A stretch of 64,000 bases of DNA from Diabrotica undecimpunctata (Eukaryota; Arthropoda; Insecta; Coleoptera; Chrysomelidae), in the NCBI RefSeq assembly GCF_040954645.1, contig NC_092811.1, forward strand, positions 83,585,063 to 83,649,062, in the 5' to 3' direction. This document shows, one piece after another, positions 11,560 to 64,000 of this stretch. The notes under the pieces are model-generated. The model searched no databases. It saw only the letters and a program-made list of their open reading frames with translations, and was not told the DNA's origin. Every line of letters starts with the position of its first letter. Position 1 is the first letter of the stretch. The position numbers were made by a program, and so were the translations under genes.

Positions 11560-12600
11560 AGGCTTCATTTTTTGTATTCTTCAATTAATTTGCGGGTCAT
11601 ATTCTAGATCCTCAAGTTCTTGGGTTAATACCACTTAATCATCATGAAATTCCCATATTTATACACTTCCTCTTCCAGAGTTTTAAGGCATATTCCAAAT
11701 ATATTCTAAAAAGAGTCGATGAGGGGCAACATCCCTATCTTAGACCTTTGTTGATCTTAAATCCATTTGACAAACCATTTATCATTTTCACCTTTATAAT
11801 TGTGTTTCTGTATAACTCTTTCACAGAGTTATTAGTGTAACACTAATTTTCGTAATTTCTCACACTTCCCATAACGTTGTTTGAGGACCACGGTCATAGG
11901 CTTTCTTCAAATTGACAGCTAAAATGTATATTTCTTGATTTTTCCCTTTTCTTTTGCACTGTTTGGGTAATAGTAAAAAGGTGACCAACAGTGGATTTTC
12001 CTTTTCTAAAACCTGCTTCCTGTTCATAAACCTGTTATTCTGCTTCCAAGTTCCTATATTCTGCTTCAATCTTGTTTTTCAAAAATTTAACATATATTCT
12101 GCTCATCGTAACTGATACTGCAATACCTCGATAGTTCTGACAATCTTCTTTACTTCCCTTTTTATGAATAGTTGCTACATGTGACAATTTTCTCCATTTT
12201 TTTGAAAGTTTGTTCCTGTTAAGACAGTTTATGGACCACTACACTCTTTACAGAGGGTCAATCATTTCTTGATTTTTCCCTTTTCTTTTGTACTGTTTGG
12301 GTAATAGTAAAAAGGTGACCAACAGTGGATCTTCCTTTTCTAAAACCTGCATTCTGTTCATAAACCTGTTCTTCTGCTTCCAAGTTCCTATATTCTGCTT
12401 CAATCTTGTTTTTTAAAAATTTAACATATATCCTGCTCATCGTACCTGATACTGCAATTCCTCAATAGTTCTGACAATCTTCTTTACTTTCCTTTTTATA
12501 AATAGTTGGTACATGTGACAATTTCCTCAATTTTTTTGAAAGTTTGTTCCCGTTAAGACAGTTTATGGACCACTATACTCTTAACAGGGGGCCAAGACTA
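11560..12600 (-). pseudogene. LINE reverse transcriptase with internal duplication
   Basis: Minus strand. RT fingers are seen twice: KIEAEYRNLEAEEQVYEQNA then GFRKGRSTVGHLFTITQTVQ in each of two tandem copies. One copy continues into EIYILAVNLKKAYDRGPQTT (motif A). Further down, GCCPSSTLFRIYLEYALKTL at about 11740-11680 is motif B (usually Q-G-C-x-x-S-P-T-L-F). The same family is represented by 17956-18894. Many stops; dead. Confidence 0.75.
11931..12592. repeat. Two tandem copies of a 334-bp LINE segment
   Basis: 11931-12258 and 12265-12592 align with an offset of 334 bp and scattered mismatches, both reading the same RT finger region on the minus strand. A segmental duplication within a LINE relic. 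Confidence 0.88.
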
Positions 12601-12789
12601 AAGAAAGATATTTTTAATTTCTGAGATTTTTATTCGGATAGGCGAATAAGATTTTTGGATAAAATAATTGATGTTTGTTTCTTGGAATTCTGGCCTTTCA
12701 TAAGTAAGTGGTATTTTAAAGTAATTTTTTTTATTTTTGTTATATTATTGGTGAGATTTTTTACGATCTTGACGTTAAAATGTCCAGGT

Positions 12790-12965
12790 AACGTGATTCG
12801 AGTGACAGATAACAGATGCAAAAAGCAAATATTGGAATGAATGATGCCTATCGAAGCAGAGGTCATCCACCAATAAGTTGGACTAACGATCTAAAACGGT
12901 GCCATCGGAATTGGATACAAGAGGCACAAAATCGAAACAGATGGAAAATAATGATGATGATGATC
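12790..12965 (+). pseudogene. LINE 3' end with GAT-repeat tail
   Basis: The + strand reads SRGHPPISWTNDLKRCHRNW then IQEAQNRNRWK, the last residues of a LINE RT, followed by TAATGATGATGATGATCAT as a microsatellite-like tail. It lies between two parts of the oppositely oriented LINE, so it is probably a later insertion. Confidence 0.65.
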
Positions 12966-13170
12966 ATTTTTCTAAATTTTGCTTGAGATTCTTTGTACCC
13001 ATCTAATTTGATCATATCTTGTTTTAGTATTTAAGTATTTTGTATATTTTGATCTTTTTTCTTCTATAGCCTTCTGAATTTCTTTGTCACACCAATTTGG
13101 TGTTGGTCTGCTTTTTTCTGTACAGATAAAAAAATTCTTTCTCTGCTTCATGTATACAGTCTTTTATGTA
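12966..13170 (-). pseudogene. LINE segment upstream of RT
   Basis: The minus strand reads PNWCDKEIQKAIEEKRSKYT then KYLNTKTRYDQIRWVQRIS. This matches the W-W-x-x-E-V/I-x-x-A-I-x-x-K-K linker between endonuclease and RT in insect LINEs, and is in the right order for the 11560-12600 relic. Confidence 0.65.
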
Positions 13171-13189
13171 AGTATAGCATTCCTTAGTC

Positions 13190-14290
13190 TTATTGACCAC
13201 AGCGTCATCATTAGTGCCGTACACCCCTACGATGCTTACCTAACCTAACTTAACCCATGATGGTAACAATATATCCATGCATTTTTGAGTTCATTTTTAT
13301 AATTGGTTTATCCTTTCTTTAAGCGCTTATGAGTGAGGATAGCTATTCCTTGTTGTACTCTTTTGTCTTTAGATACTCCGATATAGAAGAGGTCATATAT
13401 TACAAGGTTTTTAAATCCATTTCAATCCTCTTTATTTGGGATTGAGATCCACGGTGACAGCTGTGAAACTACTCAATCCACCACACAACTGCCTCTTGCG
13501 GAGTTAGCAATTATCTAGATAGATGAAATTTACTCTCACAGATCGAATCTGATAGGTAGTTTACAACGGTGGCCACTACATAGTCGAAACTACTTGAACA
13601 AATTAAAAATCAAAGACAGAAGACAGTCACATTCAGAAACTCACCAAATAAATAGGTAATTTTAGCAGTTCGGTGTAGCAGCAATCACATATCAGACGTA
13701 CTTAAGGCTAATTGCAATTTACAAATTCTTAGAGAGACAATCCCAACTAGAAAGTGATGCTTCGAAGAATCTAGACAAAAATATGCTAATAGGGGAATTA
13801 TTAAAGTTCTCACTGTGTATTGTGTAATAGCAAGAATGGAATTTCAAAGATAAAGGAAACACATTACAATCAACTGCTAATATGTAAAGAATTCCAGCAG
13901 ATAATTGTAAAAAATGTATAGAGCATGTCAAAAAATTAGAAGAAAAATACTTACAGTTCCAAAATATTATAAATAGAGTAGTTCTAGATTTAATCGATAG
14001 CGATGATAGTGATTTAAATGTACTTAGACCATAGTTAAGCTTAAAATTATTTTTTTTTTGTATTTTTTACTATGTTAATATATTTTAATATAAAAGTATT
14101 ACTTATATGTATTTTTCTTTTACTTTGAGGGATTGCCGTAATTTTGATACAATGTATCAGTATAAGTCCGACCCCATACACAACTATAACTAGAAGATTA
14201 AATCCGAAATATCTTACAACATACAGTACAAGGAATTATGTTTAAATTGTTTTTATTTATTTATGTTTTTTAATAGTCGGTGTTACTAAC
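13190..14290. other. Mostly unassigned DNA with one dispersed repeat
   Basis: No credible gene. A short + strand stretch near 13900-14030 (KCIEHVKKLEEKYLQFQN, ending NVLRP) could be a transposon remnant but is too short to assign. 14153-14220 is a repeat also found inverted at 48248-48316. Confidence 0.5.
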
Positions 14291-14299
14291 CCGAGGCAT

Positions 14300-15247
14300 T
14301 TTGCAAATCCAATTCGCGTGAGCATGCTCCTAAACAAATTGTTAATATTTTATTGTGGTATGTTGTTTCCTTCTTTCAAGAGCAGACTTACGGCGAAGTC
14401 ATATTCTTTTTTTACGTATATCCCACAAATGCTCCATACGGTTAAGGTCGGGCGGGCAATAGGCCACTACATAATAGTGATAATCTTCTACTTCAAAGAA
14501 GTCTGTAGTTACTCTGTTGATATGTGGAGGTACATTATCAGGCATGAAAATTTTATTTTTTCTCACTGCACTTTATGAGATTCTAACTACAGATTCTAGA
14601 ATCAAATCAACATACCTGCGAGCTATTAAAGTTGGTTGAATGGAAATTAAAAGTTATTTTTCACCGACCATATAACTTCATCAGAACATTACACTTCCTC
14701 CTTTATATCTGTGAATAGAAATGGCTGCTTCCGTTCTTGCTTGTCTTTCTTGTCCTCTAAGTTCACGAATTCATCGGTCATATGATTTTACATAAATCCT
14801 GGTTTCGTCTGAAAATAGCACATTTTGACAATTTCCAATGCTCCAGTTTTGAAAGACACCAATTTAGGCGATCAATCTTGTGCTGCCTGGTTAACTCGGG
14901 AACCCGTAACTGTCGACTGCTGTATAATACTTAGGCACGAAGTCTTCTTCTTATTGTTTTAACTAAAACACTTACATCTGTACCTTCCAAAAGCTTCTTT
15001 TGGAGTTGTGGGTGAAAAATTGTTGGGTCTCTTCTAGCTACTTGGACAATAAAACGATCGTAGTTACTTTTTGGAGACTTTATCTTGGTCTATTTTTAAG
15101 CGTTATTAACTCTTGATACCTAACATAGGTTTTTGACACAACGTCCCGTGTTACTTCTATCACTGCAGCTATGTCTCTCTGAGACATTCCATGCTCCACA
15201 AGACCAATAATTCCCCTTTGAATATCCATTAAGCCCACATAACGCAT
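14300..15247 (-). pseudogene. Tc1-type (DD34E) transposase, decayed
   Basis: Starts at ATG 15247 with MRYVGLMDIQRGIIGLVEHG then MSQRDIAAVIEVTRD (paired-like helix-turn-helix). Further on come FSDETRIYVK (first Asp), IFMPDNVPPHIN (second Asp) and CPPDLNRMEHLWD (Glu). Thirty-four residues separate the second Asp and the Glu, as in Tc1 elements. There are about ten stops and frame changes, mostly between 15080 and 14600. Clear terminal repeats were not located. Confidence 0.8.
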
Positions 15248-15299
15248 ATTTTAATTTTTGAAAGCGAAAGTTAGTTTATTTATTTTCGTTCAATTTACA

Positions 15300-15860
15300 A
15301 CTGAAACACATAGTCTATACCGTATTACCGTGCCGGCTGTGTTACCTTATTTTATATTGGTTTGTTTGTTTTCATTAAAAACCTTTATTCTTCGCAACAA
15401 TAAAAAGTTTTTTCAAAAGAAATAAATAATGGTTTGAAATACATGGTGATTTCATATAAGTTTGGTTGTGTGTAATTATGAACATATTAAAATCCCATTA
15501 TTCATTAAAGCAGTCATTAAAAAGAAGTTGTCTACTATCCATGTAATTATTAAGATTCCAGTTCTTTTAATATATATTAAAAATCTGATTTTGTGACGGA
15601 ATTGTTAAGAATCTCTGATTGCATGTTGTTCGTACTATTGCTGCCGTGAAGAGCGGCAACGTTTTCAAGAAAATTCGTATTTAGTTTACATGGCCCTATA
15701 ATTCGTAAACTCATAGAAACTTTATATATTTATGTTAAAATATTAACATAAAAAATTAAAAAATAATAAAATACGCTATAATATAACTGTCAAAACAGAT
15801 AAATCATTTAAATTAATTAATTTTTAGGACAAAAGGAAGTGTACAAAAAAATCAAAAACA
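15300..15860. other. Presumed upstream region of the host gene
   Basis: AT-rich, no transposon recognised. A promoter or 5' UTR exon of the DUF1295-like gene may lie here. No TATA box or initiator can be singled out. AG at 15826-15827 after a T-rich run could be a 5' UTR acceptor. Confidence 0.4.
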
Positions 15861-60130
<44,270 letters not shown>

Positions 60131-62128
60131 CTATAGCTTCACGCTGGTCAGCGGCAGATCAGCAGTGGAGAGAACGAGAATCCGATCTTCGAAACCAAAG
60201 TACAGATTACGGCTCTTTAGGAGTGGGTGCTCAAAATGAAAACAAAGGCAAATGTGGGTTATACTATACAATATTTTTTTAGAGAATTTACTTAGAGAAA
60301 AGGTTTTGTCAACATAGGAAAACAGTAGTGTTTTGAATATAATAGATTGTTGATAATTATCTTCTATGTAGTAAGAACTTTTATCACAATTTCCTTCAAA
60401 GTATTCTAAAAATATATAGTAATTTCTAAAACATAAAAAAATAACACATATCTTATCTCTTACAATATGTTCGATTAAATGCAATGCAAGGTAGTGGGTT
60501 TCCTTACCTAAGGCCGATGTATGACGAAAACGAGTCTGTCAGATCCCTTGGACTTTGACCCTACATTACAAAATGTTCAACATGATATTATTAACTAGTT
60601 CTACCAATTTATGGTTCAAAATAAGTTAAAAGTTATGTCATATCATAAATTTATTATAGTGTACTACGCAGTGCGAAAATCTACAAACAGTTGATAACTG
60701 TTAACATTAATTTTATAGCACTTTTCTAAGATTTGCCTTTTAAACTAGAGATGTTGCAAATAAAAAGCCCTTTTCGGAACATTCGTTGATACAGGTATCT
60801 AACAACTACTTTTAATAAATTTGGTGATAACCATATGTAATAAATAAAATATGTAGAAGAATAAACGTCACGTTTTCCTTATAAACAATATAAGATCGGT
60901 ATTTAATTTTAAATACTAAAGGTGAAGACCGAAAAATTATATGAAAAAGTGACACAATTTTACTGAAAAAGCGTAGAAAATCCTTTAAAATGAGAATTTG
61001 TTAAATATATTTTTGTTAATTGTTCGGTTATTGCAAAAGTCTAGTTTTTGAAAATTATTCATAACTTTTCTAAATAGGCACAAACAAATTTAATTTTGCG
61101 TTATAATAGGAACAATATCATAGTACTCAGTTATTAAAATTGCATAAAGTTTCACTTAACAGCTATTTCAAAATTGAAATTGTTTATCCCAGAAAGCTTT
61201 TATCGACAACGTTATTATGCGTAGTTAAACTATTATGTCTACATAAATTCCGAAAGTACCAAATTGAAGAGAAAGGTTTATTTTACCAAATTAAAATATT
61301 TAATAATTAAAAAATGATGTTAAATATTGTAAAATAGGTTTACAAAAATACTGTGATTTTAAGCGTATGAACATTAAAAAAAAACTGAGAGGCGTCAACA
61401 TATAGGAATTTTTTTTTATTCGACATGTCGACAATTTTACACGAATTTTAAAACAAAATTTAATGTCCTACGATCCTTAGAACCCGAGTTAGCAGTTTTT
61501 TTATTTCTCGATTTTACTATTAAAACCTAAATAATTAAACACAATTTATAAATTCAAAATAAATAAATAATCAACGAAAATTTAATTTGAGGTACCTCGT
61601 TGCATAGGTTATAAAAATTCAGTTGGTTAATTTCTGAATTGTTTATTTAACCAAGTAATTTGTTTTAACAATTGAAAATAAATATTTATTTTGCAAAATT
61701 TTATTTTTCTCTTATTATAAGTACTAAAAAAGGTTAGGAAAAGATAGGTAACTTAAATATTTTGTATTATGATTATAAATAATATCCTTTAAAAATTAAT
61801 TTTACAAAAAAAAATAAATTTTTCTTGAATTACGCTTATTATTTTTACAATTACTTTTCTTGGCCGAAAATATAGTTTCGTTATACGTTAGAAATATAGT
61901 TTAAATAAATACTTTGTCACAAAGTTCGTATAATTATAAATAAAAATAAGCAAATTAAGTATATAAATTATTATATGTTAATTATATATACAGATTACTT
62001 CCATAATTTTTATTTAGGTATAATTATACAATGTTTATAAAAATTAATTTATGTAAAGTTTATTTGTAATATTTTTGAGAGAAAGTAAATGTAAAAATAA
62101 TAAGCCTAATTCAAGAAACATTAACACG
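60131..62128. other. Host gene 3' UTR and AT-rich intergenic DNA
   Basis: AATAAA hexamers at about 60759, 60814 and 60839 could end the host transcript. Beyond that, about 1.3 kb of very AT-rich sequence with no gene or repeat recognised. Confidence 0.45.
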
Positions 62129-62130
62129 TA

Positions 62131-64000
62131 GGGGAGAAGAGGGAGACTTGATCATATGGGAGACTTGATCCCTCTTTAAAATTTTAGTAGATAAGCAGCC
62201 TAGAATTATAAAACCGGCAACATAGCGTAGCTGTTAGTATGGCAGTAGATCCCATGTAATTTAGTTTTCGTTAGAATACACAACGAGGAGCACGTGTTCA
62301 TTACAATTATTTTGTCCCTACCGAGAAGTGTTTTCAGAATTATTTCAAGTTGATTTTCTTTACTATTTGTTTAGGTGAGTGTTTCGTATAATTTTCATTT
62401 AACACCATAATCATTTAGTTTACGTTTTGCATAGTTTGCAGTGAGTTCTAGTTTGTTGTCATATTTTTATAGACTAAAATATTAAAATGGTCTCTTAGGG
62501 GAGACTTGATTCCTTCTTATCTGTGAGATAATTATGATCACGCGATCTAGTCTCCCACAAACTCCTTATAGATGAATATTTTTTATTTTATAGATATGCC
62601 ACGTCTATACAAAAGGAGGGAAGGAGCCAAGAAAAGAACACCAGTCGACAGCCAGAGGTAAAAGAAGCTGTTTTAGACGTTATTAATAACGGTACGCTCT
62701 CAAGGGAACGGCAAGTCGTTTTCAAATAAATATTATGGAATTAAAAAGATTCGTTCGCAAACAATGATCCGAAAATGTTGAAATATTCTTCTCTCCTGAT
62801 TACAAGAAGGCTCAAATATTTACAAATGTAGAGGAAAATATGTTTAAAAATTATTTAGATGTTGCCAACAAATTACACCATGGCCTTACAAGAAAACAAG
62901 CAAAAGAGCTGGCATACGAGTTTGCCGTAAGAAATAGTAAAAAAATACCTGCTTCGTGGTATAAACATAAGCAAGGCAGTTACGACTGGTTATACGGGTT
63001 TCTGAAGAGGATGAATACCTTATCGCTACGCTCTCCGGAAGCAACTAGTCTTTCTAGAGCAACTAGTTTCAACAGAAATAATGTATCAACATTTTTCGGA
63101 AATTTAAAAACAGTTCTTAAAAACCATGGAATTGAACCAGAAGCCATTTGGAGCGTGGACGAAACTGGACTTTCCACTGTCCATAAGCCAACGAAGATCA
63201 TTACATGCAAAGGTGAAAAGCACGTTGGTAAAATTACGTCAGGGGAACGTGGAGCAACAGTAACTGTTTGTTGTGCAATCAATGCAATTGGAAACCATAT
63301 ACCGCGTTTTATGGTTTTCCCTCGAAAACTTTGGCAAGATCGCATGATTGATAATAGCTCACCAGGGACCACCGGCGTAGTTTATGAAAGTGGATGGATG
63401 ACCGCTTCTAATTTTATCAAATTTTTTGAACATTTTCAAAAACATGTAAAGGCGACTACCGACAATAATTTTTTATTCATAATGGACAATCATGATAGCC
63501 ACGTTATTCTTAAAGCCATAACGTATGACAAAGAACACGGAATAATTATTTTTACCATACCACCACACACGGCACATAAGCTCCAGGCGTTAGACAGGAG
63601 TGCATTTGGCTCTCTTAAGAGTTTCTATAATACTGCCTGTGATGATTGGATGGTGACCCACCCAGAAAGTACAATTACAATTTACGAAGTCGGAGGATGC
63701 TTAGCTTACGCTTTCCCGTTAGCATTTACTCCACGTAATATTGAAAGCGGATTCAGAGTTACTTGTATATGGCCTTTCAATTCCAATATTTTTACTGATT
63801 AAAATTTTATGTCGGCGTGTGTTACTGATCGCGAAGATCCAGAAAATAGTTCCACTTTATCTCAGTTTGATGTTGCAACACCAGCAGTAGATAACAATAA
63901 CGAACCCTCCACTTCTAGTGGTACTTTCACCACCCCTGAAATAATTAGACCATCTTCCTCAACTGGATCGATTTCACATAATCAACAACTGCGACGAACA
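62131..64000 (+). mobile_element. Pogo-like element, left part, cut by window end
   Basis: The left end appears to be GGGGAGAAGAGGGAGACTTG after TA at 62129-62130. GGGAGACTTGAT recurs at about 62141, 62158 and 62500 and inverted at 62540, the subterminal repeat pattern of DNA transposons. The transposase gene follows. The right inverted repeat lies outside the window. Confidence 0.75.
62596..64000 (+). pseudogene. Pogo-like DDE transposase, N-terminus broken, one stop near the C-terminus, partial
   Basis: A possible start at 62596 (MPRLYKRREGAKKRTPVDSQ) is followed by a broken helix-turn-helix region (62650-62830; VKEAVLDVINNGTLSRE in a shifted frame). From 62840 the frame is open for 320 codons: KNYLDVANKLHHGLTRKQAK (CENP-B-like DNA-binding), then the catalytic core with Asp 107 (WSVDETGLS), Asp 216 (FIMDNHDSH) and Asp 252 (HKLQALDRS) of that frame. 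All three acidic residues are present, with 35 residues between the last two. A TAA at 63800-63802 interrupts, after which the same frame continues to the window end with a Ser/Thr-rich tail (STSSGTFTTPEIIRPSSSTG). Confidence 0.82.

Noticed and set aside
13719..13931. Small secreted or membrane protein
   Set aside because: No start context, no conserved features, and the opposite strand gives an equally short frame.
62980..63372. Minus-strand 130-codon frame
   Set aside because: Antisense shadow of the pogo-like transposase.

Overview
This is a stretch of AT-rich insect nuclear DNA. The mix of repeats (R1-like, Jockey-like and I-like LINEs, Penelope-like elements, a Phantom-type MULE, a Crypton, Tc1, pogo and Harbinger pieces, Gypsy LTR elements, long TA arrays) and the very long introns suggest a species with a large, repeat-bloated genome. 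A beetle such as a leaf beetle is my best guess, but the sequence does not prove it. Nothing looks bacterial or plasmid-like, and there is no CRISPR array.

One host gene can be read from start to stop. It lies on the + strand from 15861 to 60130, with five coding exons (15861-16043, 30384-30548, 37894-38101, 50105-50300, 59923-60130). All introns are GT-AG and the phases match. The product is a 319-residue multi-pass membrane protein of the DUF1295 / steroid 5-alpha-reductase-like family. Only 960 nt of about 44.3 kb are coding; the four introns (about 14.3, 7.3, 12.0 and 9.6 kb) are mostly transposon debris.

Upstream of the gene (1-15860): an R1-like LINE 3' end (723-2176), a decayed hAT transposase (3284-4230), a Phantom-like MULE with long tandem-repeat-bearing inverted repeats (5993-8520), a LINE tail (8590-8960), a 40-bp-period array of palindromes (9178-9275), a Crypton-type tyrosine recombinase (9995-11070), an internally duplicated LINE (11600-13160) and a decayed Tc1 transposase (14300-15247).

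Intron 1 holds a tRNA-type SINE, a LINE interrupted by a Jockey copy with a 12-bp target duplication, two LINE tails meeting tail to tail at TA arrays, a Harbinger fragment, and a young-looking Gypsy element (21019-26599, two 688-bp LTRs I read as identical) nested in a Jockey LINE. Intron 2 holds an inverted-repeat DNA element with a DUF7869-like fragment, a long LINE RT pseudogene, Penelope-like GIY-YIG remains and a LINE ORF1. Intron 3 holds a decayed Gypsy element, a mariner piece, a Penelope-like element, a pogo-type non-autonomous element inside a TA array, an I-like LINE end and a 237-bp-period satellite. Intron 4 holds LINE fragments, a 2-kb pogo element nested in a LINE, and a deleted Gypsy element nested in an R1-like LINE. 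Downstream (60131-64000) is AT-rich DNA followed by the start of another pogo-like element that runs off the window.

The main results are the reconstructed host gene and four nested insertions whose target-site duplications can be read directly. I see no convincing new multi-gene system. The least explained signals are the 40-bp palindrome array, the ACTTCCGGT motif cluster at 27941-28315, the inverted-repeat element at 30832-32676 and the satellite at 48375-49180.
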